Below are positions 1 through 8,035 of a stretch of DNA of 64,000 bases, in pieces. The translations under genes and the position numbers were made by a program. The notes beneath the pieces were generated by a model. That model did not search any database. It was not told the DNA's origin and was given only the letters and a program-made list of their open reading frames with translations. Positions within the stretch are counted from its first letter, which is position 1. Every line of letters starts with the position of its first letter. Source of the DNA: Methylobacterium mesophilicum (GTDB lineage Bacteria > Pseudomonadota > Alphaproteobacteria > Rhizobiales > Beijerinckiaceae); contig NZ_BPQU01000017.1 of the NCBI RefSeq assembly GCF_022179445.1, positions 50,886-114,885 of the forward strand. The letters are read 5' to 3'.

Positions 1-240
1 TTCAACTTCCCGAACTGGAAGGACGAGGCGTTCGACGCCGCCCTCAAGGCGCTCGCCGAGACCGACGACGGGAAGGTGATCGACGCGCAGACGGCGCTCG
101 CCCATGAGCGGCTGGTGGACAACCCGCCCTGGCTGTTCATCGTGCACGACCTCAACCCGCGCGGGATGTCGAAGAAGATACACGGCTTCGTCTCCCCGCA
201 ATCCTGGTTCGTCGACCTCACCCTCGTCAGCGTGCAGTGA
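1..240 (+). CDS. ABC transporter substrate-binding protein, family 5 (C-terminal fragment)
   Basis: This is the last 79 codons of a protein whose beginning lies outside the window. The segment FPNWKDEAFDAAL, followed by NPPWLFIVHDLNPRGM and an ending near FVSPQSWFVDLT, resembles the C-terminus of periplasmic dipeptide/nickel/oligopeptide-binding proteins (SBP family 5), where a tryptophan-containing strand precedes the final lobe. Its stop codon overlaps the possible GTG start of the amidase by 3 bases, so the two are probably co-transcribed. The pairing suggests import of an amide or peptide followed by hydrolysis, but the substrate cannot be read from a fragment. Confidence 0.75.
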   Translation, partial: FNFPNWKDEAFDAALKALAETDDGKVIDAQTALAHERLVDNPPWLFIVHDLNPRGMSKKIHGFVSPQSWFVDLTLVSVQ

Positions 241-1637
241 TCCCGATGGCAGACCTGAATCCCGTCGATGCGTCCGCGGCCGAACTCGCCCGGGCGATCG
301 GTTCGAAGTCCTTGTCCCCGGTCGACGCGGTCGAGGCGCTGCTCGGCCGGATCGAGCAGATGGAGCCGAAGCTCCAGGCCTTCACGGAGGTGTTCGCCGC
401 CGATGCACGCCTGGCCGCCGAGGGCGCCGACCGGGCGATCCGGTCGGGCCACGCAGTCGGGCCGCTTCACGGCGTCCCGGTGGTGCTTAAGGACCTGATA
501 GACCTCGAGGGGCGGATCACCATGGGCGGCTCGGCCGCCCACCGGGCGCGCCGGGCGGAGCGCACCGCGACTATCGCCCGCCGGCTGATCGCGCAGGGCA
601 TGATCGTGCTGGGCAAGACCCACACGGTGGAGTTCGCCTATGGCGGCTGGGGCACCAACCAGCATCTCGGCACGCCCTGGAACCCCTGGGATCCGGAGAC
701 GCCGCGCACACCGGGCGGGTCGAGCAGCGGTACCGGCGTCGCGGTGGCGGCCCGGATGGCTCCCTGGGGCATCGGTACAGACACGGGCGGATCGGTGCGC
801 CTGCCAGCATCCTTCTGCGGGCTCACGGGCCTCAAGGTGACGGTCGGACGCGTCTCGACGTGGGGAATCGTGCCGCTCTCGACCACGCTGGACACGCCGG
901 GCCCGCTCGCCCGCACCGTCGAGGACACCGCGCTCCTCTACGAAGCCATCTCGGGTCCCGACCCGCTCGATCCCACGACCCGGGGGATCGCCCCGGACGC
1001 GCCCTGGTCGATCCTCAACCGCGGCGTACGCGGCCTTCGGCTCGGGCGCATGCCGGCGGTCGAGCGCGACGGTGTCGCCCCCGACATGCTGCAGGCCTAC
1101 GATGCTGCCCTCGATCTGCTGGCCCGGCAGGGGGCCGAGATCGTCGATGTCGTCCTGCCGTTCCGGTTCAGCGACTGCGTCGCCATGAGCGGGATCACCA
1201 ACGCCGAGGCCTATTTCGTCAACGGCGCCCTCGCGGAGGACCCGGCCTCGCAACTCGGCGACGCCGTGCGGGCCCGGATCCTCGCCGGCGCGACGGTCAC
1301 CGCCCAGGAGTATCTCGGCACGCTCCAGCGCCGCACCGCGATGAAGCTCGCCTACGCCGCCGCCCTCGATGGGATCGACGCCCTGCTGACGCCGACGACG
1401 GAATGCGCCGCCGTAGCCCTCGCCGAGGTCGACGAGACGCACCTGCCGTCCCGGTTCACCCGCTTCGGGAACCTCCTCGACCTCTGCGCCCTGGCACTGC
1501 CCGACGGGTTCACCGCCGCCGGTCTGCCGCTGTCGCTGCAGATCGTCTGCCGGGGTTACGACGAGGCGACGGCGCTACGGATCGGCCAAGCCTATCAGCG
1601 GGCGACCGACTGGCATCTGCGCCGCCCGCCGGTGTGA
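237..1637 (+). CDS. Amidase (amidase signature family)
   Basis: A 466-residue serine hydrolase of the amidase-signature family, which hydrolyses carboxamides to acid and ammonia. The catalytic triad is readable: Lys85 in VVLKDLIDLEG, the cis-serine at about 163 in the run GGSSSGTG, and the nucleophile Ser186 in GTDTGGSVRLP. The length is normal for a stand-alone amidase. The GTG at 237 overlaps the upstream stop; an ATG at 246 (MADLNPVDAS) is an equally plausible start. It resembles GatA but there are no gatB or gatC neighbours, so a catabolic amidase is more likely. It lies about 1.5 kb upstream of nitrile hydratase genes on the same strand, although genes on the opposite strand intervene, so the amide product of that enzyme is a candidate substrate (inference). 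Confidence 0.9.
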   Translation: MIPMADLNPVDASAAELARAIGSKSLSPVDAVEALLGRIEQMEPKLQAFTEVFAADARLAAEGADRAIRSGHAVGPLHGVPVVLKDLIDLEGRITMGGSAAHRARRAERTATIARRLIAQGMIVLGKTHTVEFAYGGWGTNQHLGTPWNPWDPETPRTPGGSSSGTGVAVAARMAPWGIGTDTGGSVRLPASFCGLTGLKVTVGRVSTWGIVPLSTTLDTPGPLARTVEDTALLYEAISGPDPLDPTTRGIAPDAPWSILNRGVRGLRLGRMPAVERDGVAPDMLQAYDAALDLLARQGAEIVDVVLPFRFSDCVAMSGITNAEAYFVNGALAEDPASQLGDAVRARILAGATVTAQEYLGTLQRRTAMKLAYAAALDGIDALLTPTTECAAVALAEVDETHLPSRFTRFGNLLDLCALALPDGFTAAGLPLSLQIVCRGYDEATALRIGQAYQRATDWHLRRPPV

Positions 1638-1781
1638 GGAGCCGGGCGTCGGGTCGTCCGGACGATCGTCGCCGCCTCGTTCTCCAGCTCATCGGAAAAG
1701 AGCGATGCGGCGAGAATGCGTGAAAGCTGCACAGTCGCACCTGTGCTCAAGTGGTGATGCCGGACCAAGCGGCGTCGCGCA

Positions 1782-2054
1782 TTACTTGTTGAAGCAACCC
1801 CAAATCCACACGATCAGGGCCGCGAGCGATTTTAGAAGACGGATCGGCGGCTGGAAGCACACGTGCAGAAAGCCGATCAGCACGACCACACAGAGGAAGC
1901 CGGACATCAGAGCCGGACCTTCTGCGAGGAGACCGAGCCACCACGTCGCCGCCACGCAAGCGAGAGCGAGGAAGCAGGCGCAGAACGCAACGCTCACGGG
2001 GTGTGCCTGCCACCACTGCGCTGTGCTGTCGTCTTCCTGGGATGTCGGAGCCAT
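1782..2054 (-). CDS. Small three-helix membrane protein, unknown function
   Basis: A 90-residue protein with a polar N-terminus (MAPTSQEDDSTAQWWQ) and three hydrophobic stretches, at roughly residues 18-43, 47-68 and 72-88, ending in a short WGCFNK tail. I do not recognise the family. The ATG at 2054 is preferred because GGGAA lies about 8 bases upstream; an in-frame TTG at 2081 would add nine residues. It is downstream of the sigma factor gene on the same strand with a gap of about 170 bases. GC content is slightly below that of the neighbours. A real gene is likely but not proven. Confidence 0.5.
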   Translation of the reverse strand: MAPTSQEDDSTAQWWQAHPVSVAFCACFLALACVAATWWLGLLAEGPALMSGFLCVVVLIGFLHVCFQPPIRLLKSLAALIVWIWGCFNK

Positions 2055-2222
2055 CTGCGATTCCCACCTATGGGACCGCAACGATCATGCACGGCAACGT
2101 CTTGCAGTCATCTTAGCACCCCGGCCCATTCCGGGCGGGTTTACGGCTCGGCTTGGTCGGCGCGGACGGTGACACGGCCATTTATGGTACGGCCCGTCGA
2201 GACACGGCGCGAACCCGCGCGC

Positions 2223-2912
2223 TCAGGCAGCCGGCGCTTGGCCCGACACCACGACGCCGAGCGTATCGAGCAGTGACGACCGCGCCCGGCTGACGCGGCT
2301 CTTCACGGTGCCGACCTGGCAGCCGAGCTTGCTCGCGGCCTCCTCGTAGGTGTGGCCCTCGGCGCCGACCAAGAGTAGCGCCTGCCGTTGTGCCGCCGGG
2401 AGGGTCCCGAGCCGCTTCCAGACGACCTTGAGGGTGCTGGCATCCTCCTGGTCGGACAGGCTTGTCATCTGGCTCGCGTGGGTGCCATCCACGTCCTCGA
2501 CCTCGCGCCGGTTCTTGCGCAGCTCCGAGTAGAACTGGTTGCGCAGGATCGTGAACAGCCAGGCGGTGAAGTTCGTCCCCGGCCGGAACCGGGCCTGGTT
2601 GGCCCAGGCCTTCACGAAGGTCTCCTGAACGAGGTCGTCGGCCCGGCTCACGTCGCCGACGAGCGACAGCGCGAAGGTGCGCAGCGCCGGGAGCGCCTTG
2701 ATGATATCGCTGCGGAAGTCGAACGCCACGACCTGACCGTGCGCCGCCACGGCCGCCTCGAAGCGCTCCATGAGGACGGCGAGTTGGGGCGGCAGCGGGT
2801 CCTGCTCGACGACCTGGAAATAGTCCCGGATCGGCAGGGCGAGGTGCTGGCCGAGGATCGTGGCGTAGCGAGGCGGGGTGCTGCCCGAGGGGTTCGATCC
2901 ATCATCGATCAT
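2223..2912 (-). CDS. ECF sigma factor, ECF15/EcfG type, with NepR-like N-terminal segment
   Basis: A 229-residue sigma factor. Region sigma2 (about 66-130) contains ADDLVQETFVKAWAN and PGTNFTAWLFTILRNQFYSE. Region sigma4 (about 165-215) contains LPAAQRQALLLVGAEGHTYE and GTVKSRVSRARSSLL. These match EcfG, the general stress sigma factor of alphaproteobacteria, which is normally held by the anti-sigma NepR and released by phosphorylated PhyR. The first 60 residues are extra for the family: residues 20-53, with IRDYFQVVEQDPLPPQL, follow the pattern of the NepR helices. No phyR or separate nepR is nearby, so this looks like one of several EcfG paralogues. The divergent nitrile hydratase operon shares its upstream region. 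The ECF15 assignment is firm; the NepR-like reading is inference. Confidence 0.88.
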   Translation of the reverse strand: MIDDGSNPSGSTPPRYATILGQHLALPIRDYFQVVEQDPLPPQLAVLMERFEAAVAAHGQVVAFDFRSDIIKALPALRTFALSLVGDVSRADDLVQETFVKAWANQARFRPGTNFTAWLFTILRNQFYSELRKNRREVEDVDGTHASQMTSLSDQEDASTLKVVWKRLGTLPAAQRQALLLVGAEGHTYEEAASKLGCQVGTVKSRVSRARSSLLDTLGVVVSGQAPAA

Positions 2913-3112
2913 GCGCGTTCCCGGCGGCCGAAGTCTTGGTATATTGGAATGTCTCTAACTCGGTATCTCGGCAATCCTGAACCGTTACCAAACGCTCCTG
3001 ACAGCAATGGGTAATTTACGCAGACTTGCTGAACGCCGAGGACGGCCTTTGCGCCGTCCCTGTGGCGGCCGAGCGCGCGACGATGCAGAATGCAGGTCGC
3101 CAGGAGACCGGG

Positions 3113-3757
3113 ATGAGCCAGGACCACCACCACACCCACGACCATGAGCACCCGCACGGCAGCGATCTGTCGCCGATCGAGGCGCGGGTCCGCGCCCTCG
3201 AGTCTCTGCTGACCGAGAAGGGCTACATCGAGCCCGCCGCCCTCGACGCCCTGGTCGAGCTCTACGAGACCAAGGTCGGGCCGCATGCGGGTGCCCGGGT
3301 GGTGGCCCGCGCGTGGGTCGACCCCGATTACCGGGACCGGCTGCTGGCCGACGCCACCCCGGCGATCGCCGAGCTTGGTATCGGCGGTCGCGGCGGCGAG
3401 CACATGGTTGCGGTGGCCAACACCCCCGAGACCCACAACCTCGTCGTGTGCACGCTGTGCTCCTGCTACCCCTGGCCGGTGCTGGGCCTGCCGCCGGTCT
3501 GGTACAAGGCACCGCCCTATCGGGCGCGGGCGGTGATCGATCCGCGCGGCGTCCTGGCCGAGTTCGGCGTCACCATCCCCGAGACGACGCAGATCACCGT
3601 TTGGGATTCCACCGCGGAGACCCGCTACATGGTCCTCCCGATGCGCCCTGCCGACACCGAGGGCCTGTCCGAAGAGGCTCTCGCCGCCCTCGTCACCCGC
3701 GATGCGATGATCGGTACGGGCCTGCCCGGGTCGCCCCCGCCGGAGATGCCGCGATGA
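3113..3757 (+). CDS. nthA: Nitrile hydratase alpha subunit, cobalt type
   Basis: Catalytic subunit (214 aa) of the enzyme that hydrates nitriles to amides. The metal-claw motif VCTLCSCYPWP places the ligand cysteines at 113, 116 and 118; Thr in CTLCSC, rather than Ser, is the mark of the cobalt-containing class. The N-terminus is histidine rich (seven His in the first 15 residues, DHHHTHDHEHPH). The start at 3113 is set by AGGAG at 3102-3106, six bases upstream; an ATG at 3083 is less well placed. The stop overlaps the beta-subunit start (ATGA), so the two are translationally coupled. A divergent sigma factor gene lies 200 bases upstream. Confidence 0.96.
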   Translation: MSQDHHHTHDHEHPHGSDLSPIEARVRALESLLTEKGYIEPAALDALVELYETKVGPHAGARVVARAWVDPDYRDRLLADATPAIAELGIGGRGGEHMVAVANTPETHNLVVCTLCSCYPWPVLGLPPVWYKAPPYRARAVIDPRGVLAEFGVTIPETTQITVWDSTAETRYMVLPMRPADTEGLSEEALAALVTRDAMIGTGLPGSPPPEMPR

Positions 3758-4413
3758 ACGGCGCCCAGGACCTCGGCGGCGCACACGGCTTCGGGCCGGT
3801 GGTGCCCGAGCCGGACGAGCCGGTGTTTCACGCCGCGTGGGAGCGTCGCGTCTTCGCGATGGCGATGGCCATGGGCTACACCGGTGCCTGGAACCTCGAC
3901 GGCAGCCGGGCCAACCGCGAGTCGCTGCCGCCCGCGCAATATCTCGCGTCGAGCTACTACGAGATCTGGCTGGCGGCCCTGGAGAAGCAGATCTCCGCCG
4001 CGGGCCTCGCCACGCCCGACGAGATCACGGCGGGTCGGGCCTCCGCGTCGGCCAAGCCGGTGGCGCGGGTGCTCGCCCGGGACGGGTTGGAGGCACGCTT
4101 CCGGGCCGGCTTCCCGAGCAGCCGCGATCCCGCCGCGCCCGCCCGCTTCGCGGTCGGCGACGCCGTCCTCGCCCGGAACGTCCACCCGACCGGGCATACG
4201 CGGCTGCCGCGCTACGTCCGCGGGCGGCGGGGCCGGATCGAACGCATCGACGGCGCCTTCGTGTATCCCGATACCAACGCCTACGGCGCGGGCGAGAACC
4301 CGACGTGGCTGTACACCGTCAGCTTCACGGCCCGGGAACTGTGGGGCGACAGCGGCGACCCGGGCGGGATCGTCACGGTGGCGGCGTTCGAACCCTACCT
4401 GGAGGCGGCGTGA
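3754..4413 (+). CDS. nthB: Nitrile hydratase beta subunit
   Basis: A 219-residue structural subunit that pairs with the alpha chain and contributes to the active-site channel. Family features are the N-terminal MNGAQDLGGAHGFGPV, the segment EPVFHAAWERRVFAMAMAMG, and the C-terminal SH3-like barrel with RFAVGDAVLARNVHPTGHTRLPRY and LYTVSFTARELWGD. The length is typical. The start ATG sits in the ATGA overlap with the alpha-subunit stop, and the end is coupled to the accessory gene by a GTGA overlap. The order alpha-beta-accessory is the usual one for cobalt-type enzymes (family knowledge). Confidence 0.95.
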   Translation: MNGAQDLGGAHGFGPVVPEPDEPVFHAAWERRVFAMAMAMGYTGAWNLDGSRANRESLPPAQYLASSYYEIWLAALEKQISAAGLATPDEITAGRASASAKPVARVLARDGLEARFRAGFPSSRDPAAPARFAVGDAVLARNVHPTGHTRLPRYVRGRRGRIERIDGAFVYPDTNAYGAGENPTWLYTVSFTARELWGDSGDPGGIVTVAAFEPYLEAA

Positions 4414-4733
4414 TCGCCCCGTCGCCCAAAGCCTTCGCGGCTCCCTGGGAAGCGCAGGTCTTCGCCCTGGTGGTATCCTTGCAGGAGGCCGGGCTCTTCA
4501 CCTGGACCGAATGGGCCGAGCGGCTCGGCCGGGAGATACGGCCGGCGGACGGACCGGAACGGGCGGCCGATTACGGCGCCTGGCTCGCGACCCTGGAGAC
4601 GATCCTGGCGGAGCGCGGGGTAGCACCATCAGACAGCGTGGCGGGGCGGACCGAGGCGTTCCTCCGCGCCGCCGAGGCGACGCCGCACGGTCAGCCGATC
4701 CGTTTGGAGAACGATCCGCTCTACCGGCCCTGA
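4410..4733 (+). CDS. Nitrile hydratase accessory (activator) protein
   Basis: A 107-residue protein starting at a GTG that overlaps the beta-subunit stop. It resembles the N-terminal half of the beta subunit (PWEAQVFALVVSLQEAGLFTWTEWAERLG), as do the small metallochaperones that deliver cobalt by self-subunit swapping in this enzyme class. It ends in GQPIRLENDPLYRP, close to the activator-family ending. The last 13 bases overlap the 3' end of the convergent metallo-beta-lactamase-like gene. No separate cobalt transporter was seen nearby. Confidence 0.88.
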   Translation: MIAPSPKAFAAPWEAQVFALVVSLQEAGLFTWTEWAERLGREIRPADGPERAADYGAWLATLETILAERGVAPSDSVAGRTEAFLRAAEATPHGQPIRLENDPLYRP

Positions 4734-5596
4734 TCCAGGAGGCTGTCGAGGGGCACCGGGGCGGCGTGCGGCCGGCCGGCCAATTGCGCGTCGATCAGCG
4801 CCAGAACCTCGCGCCGCCCGCAATTCTTCGCCGCTTCGAAGGGCGTCCAGGTCTGATCGAATTCGAATTGTGCGAAGACTGCGCGGTAGCGCTCCAATTC
4901 CTTCGCGGTAAGCGGCACGCCGCGGACGAAGGCCTTGTGCGCCGAGATCGTCGTGGCCCGGCGCGGGTCGGCGGGGTCCAGCTCGAACTTCAGCGCGTCG
5001 CCGCAGAAACAGATGTTCCGCGCCCGGTCGAACAGAACGGCGTGACCGTCGAAATGGCCGGCGGTGCGGTGCAGTTCCAGACCCGGCAGAGGCTCCAGGA
5101 CGTCGTCGTAGGGCCAGCTCACCTGCAGCGCCGCACTCCACGTGAAGTCGGCCGCGGGCAAGCACAATTCCGGGTCGAACCGGTCCTGCAATTGCACGAG
5201 GGCGCCGTAGGCATGCGGGTGCGAGGACGAGAGCACCTGCATACCGCCGAGCGTCTCGATCTGGTCCAGGGCGGCCTCGCTGAAGACCGGGCAGCCCTCG
5301 AAGCCCATGTTCCCGTTCTCGGTCCGGATCAGGTAGGCGGAGGGGCCGATGCCGGAGACGGGCTCGTTCCAGAATCGCCACACGCCGGGCTCCAGCTCCT
5401 GCCAGTGGCAGGGAAAAGCGTCCTGCGCCTCCCGGGTGGTGCGGAACCGCCAGCCGTCTTGCGGGACCACGTGGCGTGCGTCGAGGCACATCGGGCAGGA
5501 CGGGGGCGCCTCGAAATGGCGCTGCCAGAACCCACAATTGTCGCAGGTGTAGGCGGGCAGATTCAGGGCGCCCGCGAAGGGCAGGTAGCCGGGCAT
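4721..5596 (-). CDS. Metallo-beta-lactamase-fold protein with N-terminal zinc ribbon
   Basis: A 291-residue protein. Residues 17-37 carry two CxxC pairs (YTCDNCGFWQ and PSCPMCLD), a rubredoxin-like zinc ribbon. The rest reads as a metallo-beta-lactamase fold: HPHAYG in place of HxHxDH, TAGHFDGHAV, and FCGDALKFE. The Asp and His of the second metal site (the DH of HxHxDH) are replaced by Tyr and Gly, so at most one metal is likely bound and hydrolase activity is uncertain. It converges on and overlaps the nitrile hydratase operon, and starts just downstream of a structured repeat. The substrate is unknown. Confidence 0.75.
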   Translation of the reverse strand: MPGYLPFAGALNLPAYTCDNCGFWQRHFEAPPSCPMCLDARHVVPQDGWRFRTTREAQDAFPCHWQELEPGVWRFWNEPVSGIGPSAYLIRTENGNMGFEGCPVFSEAALDQIETLGGMQVLSSSHPHAYGALVQLQDRFDPELCLPAADFTWSAALQVSWPYDDVLEPLPGLELHRTAGHFDGHAVLFDRARNICFCGDALKFELDPADPRRATTISAHKAFVRGVPLTAKELERYRAVFAQFEFDQTWTPFEAAKNCGRREVLALIDAQLAGRPHAAPVPLDSLLDQGR

Positions 5597-5634
5597 CGTC
5601 TCAAGCCTCTCCTAGCGAATGATCCCGGGGGGTT

Positions 5635-5745
5635 CCAAAGGGCATCGCCCTTTGGCGGTGTTCGGGGGCGGTGCCCCTGAGTATCCAGAGCGAAGCTCCA
5701 CCGCAGGGCACTGCCCTGCACCCGCAAAAGGTCTCAGACCTTTTG
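5635..5745. repeat. Five tandem mini-hairpins, each with a three-base loop
   Basis: Five consecutive perfect or nearly perfect hairpins fill the gap between two same-strand genes. Stem/loop/stem positions are 5635-5643/ATC/5647-5655 (9 bp), 5662-5669/GGT/5673-5680 (8 bp with one G-T), 5688-5691/GAA/5695-5698 (4 bp), 5703-5709/ACT/5713-5719 (7 bp) and 5725-5733/TCA/5737-5745 (9 bp). All loops are exactly three bases. I believe similar sequences are frequent between genes in Methylobacterium, but only one copy is visible here. It lies downstream of the SDR gene and upstream of the metallo-beta-lactamase-like gene, so it could end or trim the SDR transcript. Confidence 0.8.
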
Positions 5746-5759
5746 AAACCAGACCGTGT

Positions 5760-6779
5760 CTAGCGAGTCCGGTCGGGTAGCGCAGCCCGCCGCGACCGAC
5801 TGGTCGCCAAGGCGGCGCCGGCGAGGCCCAGCAGCGCCAGCCCGGCCAGGCCACCGACCACCGCGTCGCGGGTGCGGCTGGTCACGAACTCGCTGCGGGT
5901 CGATTTCATCCGGTCGTTGAACCGCCCATCGATGCCGACATCGCCGGGCACCGGATCGAACAGGTTGCCCGTCATGTCCGGAATCGTCGTGTCGGACAGC
6001 TGAGCCGACCACATCGTGGCAGCCTTGCGGTCCGCCAGCGTGGGGGCGAGCGCCTGCGCGGCGGCCATCATCATCGACGAGCGCCCGACCCAGACCTCCC
6101 GGCGCGGATGTTCGGCGGCGTACACGATCGCCTCCGCGCAGAGCCGCGGATCGAACACCGGATCCGGGGCATACTGGCGATGGCCGGTGCGGTTGCGCGC
6201 CCAGTTGAACTGCGGCGTGTTGACGGCCGGCAGGTAGACCACGCTGAGGCTGACGGCGACGTTGTCGTGGAGCAGTTCGCACCGCAGGGCGTCGGTGAAG
6301 CCGGAGACGGCGAACTTGGCCGCGCAATAGGGCGCTTGGAGCGGTGCCGCCCGGATCGCCAGCCCCGAGGAAACCTGGATGATCGCGCCGCGGTTGCGCC
6401 GCTTCATGTAGCGGAGCGCCGCGAGCGTACCGTAGACCTGGCTCAGGTAGGTGGTCTCGGTGACCCGCCGGTACTCGTCCGGCGTGATCTGGTCGGCCGG
6501 GTTCACCACGGTCGCCATGGCATTGTTCACCCAGGCGCGGATTGGGCCGAGTTCAGCCTCGATCCGGGCGGCGGCCGCATCGACGGCCTCGGGATCGGCG
6601 ACGTCGGCCGCGATCGCCAGGACCGGCTGGCCGTAGGCGGCAAGCGCTCGCTCGGCGGCGGCGACCCGCGCGGGATCGCGCGCCACCACCGCCACCGACC
6701 ATCCGCCGGCGGCGAAGCGATGCGCGGTCGCGAGCCCGATTCCGGCGGTCCCTCCGGTAACGACTGCAACCCGTGCCAT
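5760..6779 (-). CDS. SDR family oxidoreductase with C-terminal membrane anchor
   Basis: A 339-residue classical short-chain dehydrogenase. The Rossmann motif is VVTGGTAGIGLATA near residue 10. The NNA motif appears as WVNNAMATVVNP, and the catalytic region has VSSGLAIRAAPLQAPYCAAKFAV (Ser, and Tyr-x-x-x-Lys as YCAAK). An unusual C-terminal extension of about 90 residues ends in a hydrophobic segment (VVGGLAGLALLGLAGAALA) followed by basic residues, suggesting attachment to the inner membrane. Start chosen at 6779 (MARVAVVTGG); longer in-frame starts lack family similarity. The substrate cannot be assigned. Confidence 0.88.
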   Translation of the reverse strand: MARVAVVTGGTAGIGLATAHRFAAGGWSVAVVARDPARVAAAERALAAYGQPVLAIAADVADPEAVDAAAARIEAELGPIRAWVNNAMATVVNPADQITPDEYRRVTETTYLSQVYGTLAALRYMKRRNRGAIIQVSSGLAIRAAPLQAPYCAAKFAVSGFTDALRCELLHDNVAVSLSVVYLPAVNTPQFNWARNRTGHRQYAPDPVFDPRLCAEAIVYAAEHPRREVWVGRSSMMMAAAQALAPTLADRKAATMWSAQLSDTTIPDMTGNLFDPVPGDVGIDGRFNDRMKSTRSEFVTSRTRDAVVGGLAGLALLGLAGAALATSRSRRAALPDRTR

Positions 6780-6973
6780 ACTGGCCTCGCCTGAGTGGAG
6801 AAAATCGCAGCGGCAACGGGTGCCGACGCCCACGGTTGCGCCGCACCGCCGTGCCGGAACGTCACGGCCGCCGGTCTTTTTGGAACCCGGCGCGCAACAT
6901 CCGACACCGAGCGCTGTTGATCCTGCGTAGTCGCGCGCCATCGCAGCGCGACCGGCCTTCGAGGATCGCAGCC

Positions 6974-7234
6974 ATGCGATACGGACGACGGTTCTCCCTA
7001 CCGATCGATCCTTGGCCGCAAGCCTCGCTCGGCGAGCGGATGTCGGTCGGCCTGGTCCTGACCTTGTTGCTGGCGGTGCCGATCTGCGCGGCCAGCGCCG
7101 TGATGGTGGTGAGCGCGACGATCGCGGCCTACATCGCCTGGTCCTACGATGTCGGCGCGTCGCTGCGGAACCTGATGGAACGCCAGGTCAGCAGGCTCGC
7201 CGACAGGCACGGCCGGACCGTCCGGAAGGTTTGA
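6974..7234 (+). CDS. Small membrane protein, unknown function
   Basis: An 86-residue protein with one long or two short hydrophobic segments (about residues 25-58, LVLTLLLAVPICAASAVMVV onward) flanked by basic termini (MRYGRRF and RLADRHGRTVRKV). GAGG about nine bases upstream of the ATG supports the start. It is divergent from the SDR gene. I do not recognise the family. Confidence 0.5.
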   Translation: MRYGRRFSLPIDPWPQASLGERMSVGLVLTLLLAVPICAASAVMVVSATIAAYIAWSYDVGASLRNLMERQVSRLADRHGRTVRKV

Positions 7235-7417
7235 GCAGTCGAGGCGAGCGCGATCGGCGGCCGGGACGACGGGGTTGTTCTGAGAACGACCTCTGCAAAG
7301 ACCAAGCATCGTGAGGCAGGGGGACAATCCGCCGCCGCAAACACCCTGAAGGAGCTGTCTGTTTTCGCCCGCTATCTCAGAAACAGGGCAGCTCCGGACA
7401 GCGACCGCTCAACGCCA

Positions 7418-8035
7418 TCACCGTGCCACGCTCGACCGCGCCAGCAACAGCCCGAACCCGACCAGCAAGACGCCGAACACCCGGTCGATCCAGTGGCGCA
7501 CGGCGAGGAGGCGATCCCGGACACGCCCCGCGGAGAAGAACAGGGCGACCAGCGCAAACCACAGGATGTGCGCGCCCGAGATGAAGGCACCATAGCCGAT
7601 CTGCGTCGCCAACGGCGTCGATGGCTGGACCACCTGCATGAACAGGCTGACCACGAAGACCGTACACTTGGGATTGAGTGCGTTGGTCAGAAAGCCGATG
7701 CGCAACGCCTCAAGATCCGACGGCACGACAGGCGCAGCGGACGGTGCATCCGAGGTCGGCACGGCGCGCAGCATCTTGATACCGAGCCAGATGAGATAGG
7801 CTGCGCCGACCAGCTTGAGCGCATTGAACAACCAGATGGATTGCTGGATCAGTATGCCGACGCCGAGGATCGTATAGGTGACATGCACCAATACGCCCGC
7901 GCCGATGCCCAGCGCCGTCAGCAATCCCGCGCGGCGCGATAGCAAAAGACTGTTCCGCGTCACCATCGCGAAGTCGGGGCCGGGACTTATCACGGCCAGA
8001 ATGGTAATGGTGATGACGGCGAGCAGTTCGGTCAT
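7418..8035 (-). CDS. LysE/RhtB family amino-acid exporter
   Basis: A 205-residue inner-membrane protein with the LysE-family opening MTELLAVITITILAVISPGPDFAMVTRNSLL, where SPGPDF is the family hallmark, then GIGAGVLVHVTYTILGVG and FLTNALNPKCTVFVVSLF. Six hydrophobic segments are expected and fit. The start at 8035 follows a GAGGT; an upstream ATG at 8101 would add a non-family leader. Proteins of this kind export amino acids such as threonine, homoserine or lysine; the substrate is not readable here. It stands alone, with about 500 bases of non-coding sequence upstream. Confidence 0.92.
   Translation of the reverse strand: MTELLAVITITILAVISPGPDFAMVTRNSLLLSRRAGLLTALGIGAGVLVHVTYTILGVGILIQQSIWLFNALKLVGAAYLIWLGIKMLRAVPTSDAPSAAPVVPSDLEALRIGFLTNALNPKCTVFVVSLFMQVVQPSTPLATQIGYGAFISGAHILWFALVALFFSAGRVRDRLLAVRHWIDRVFGVLLVGFGLLLARSSVAR

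Noticed and set aside
5635..5745. Five-hairpin region considered as a CRISPR-like array
   Set aside because: The units differ in sequence, there are no constant repeats or spacers, and no cas genes are present.
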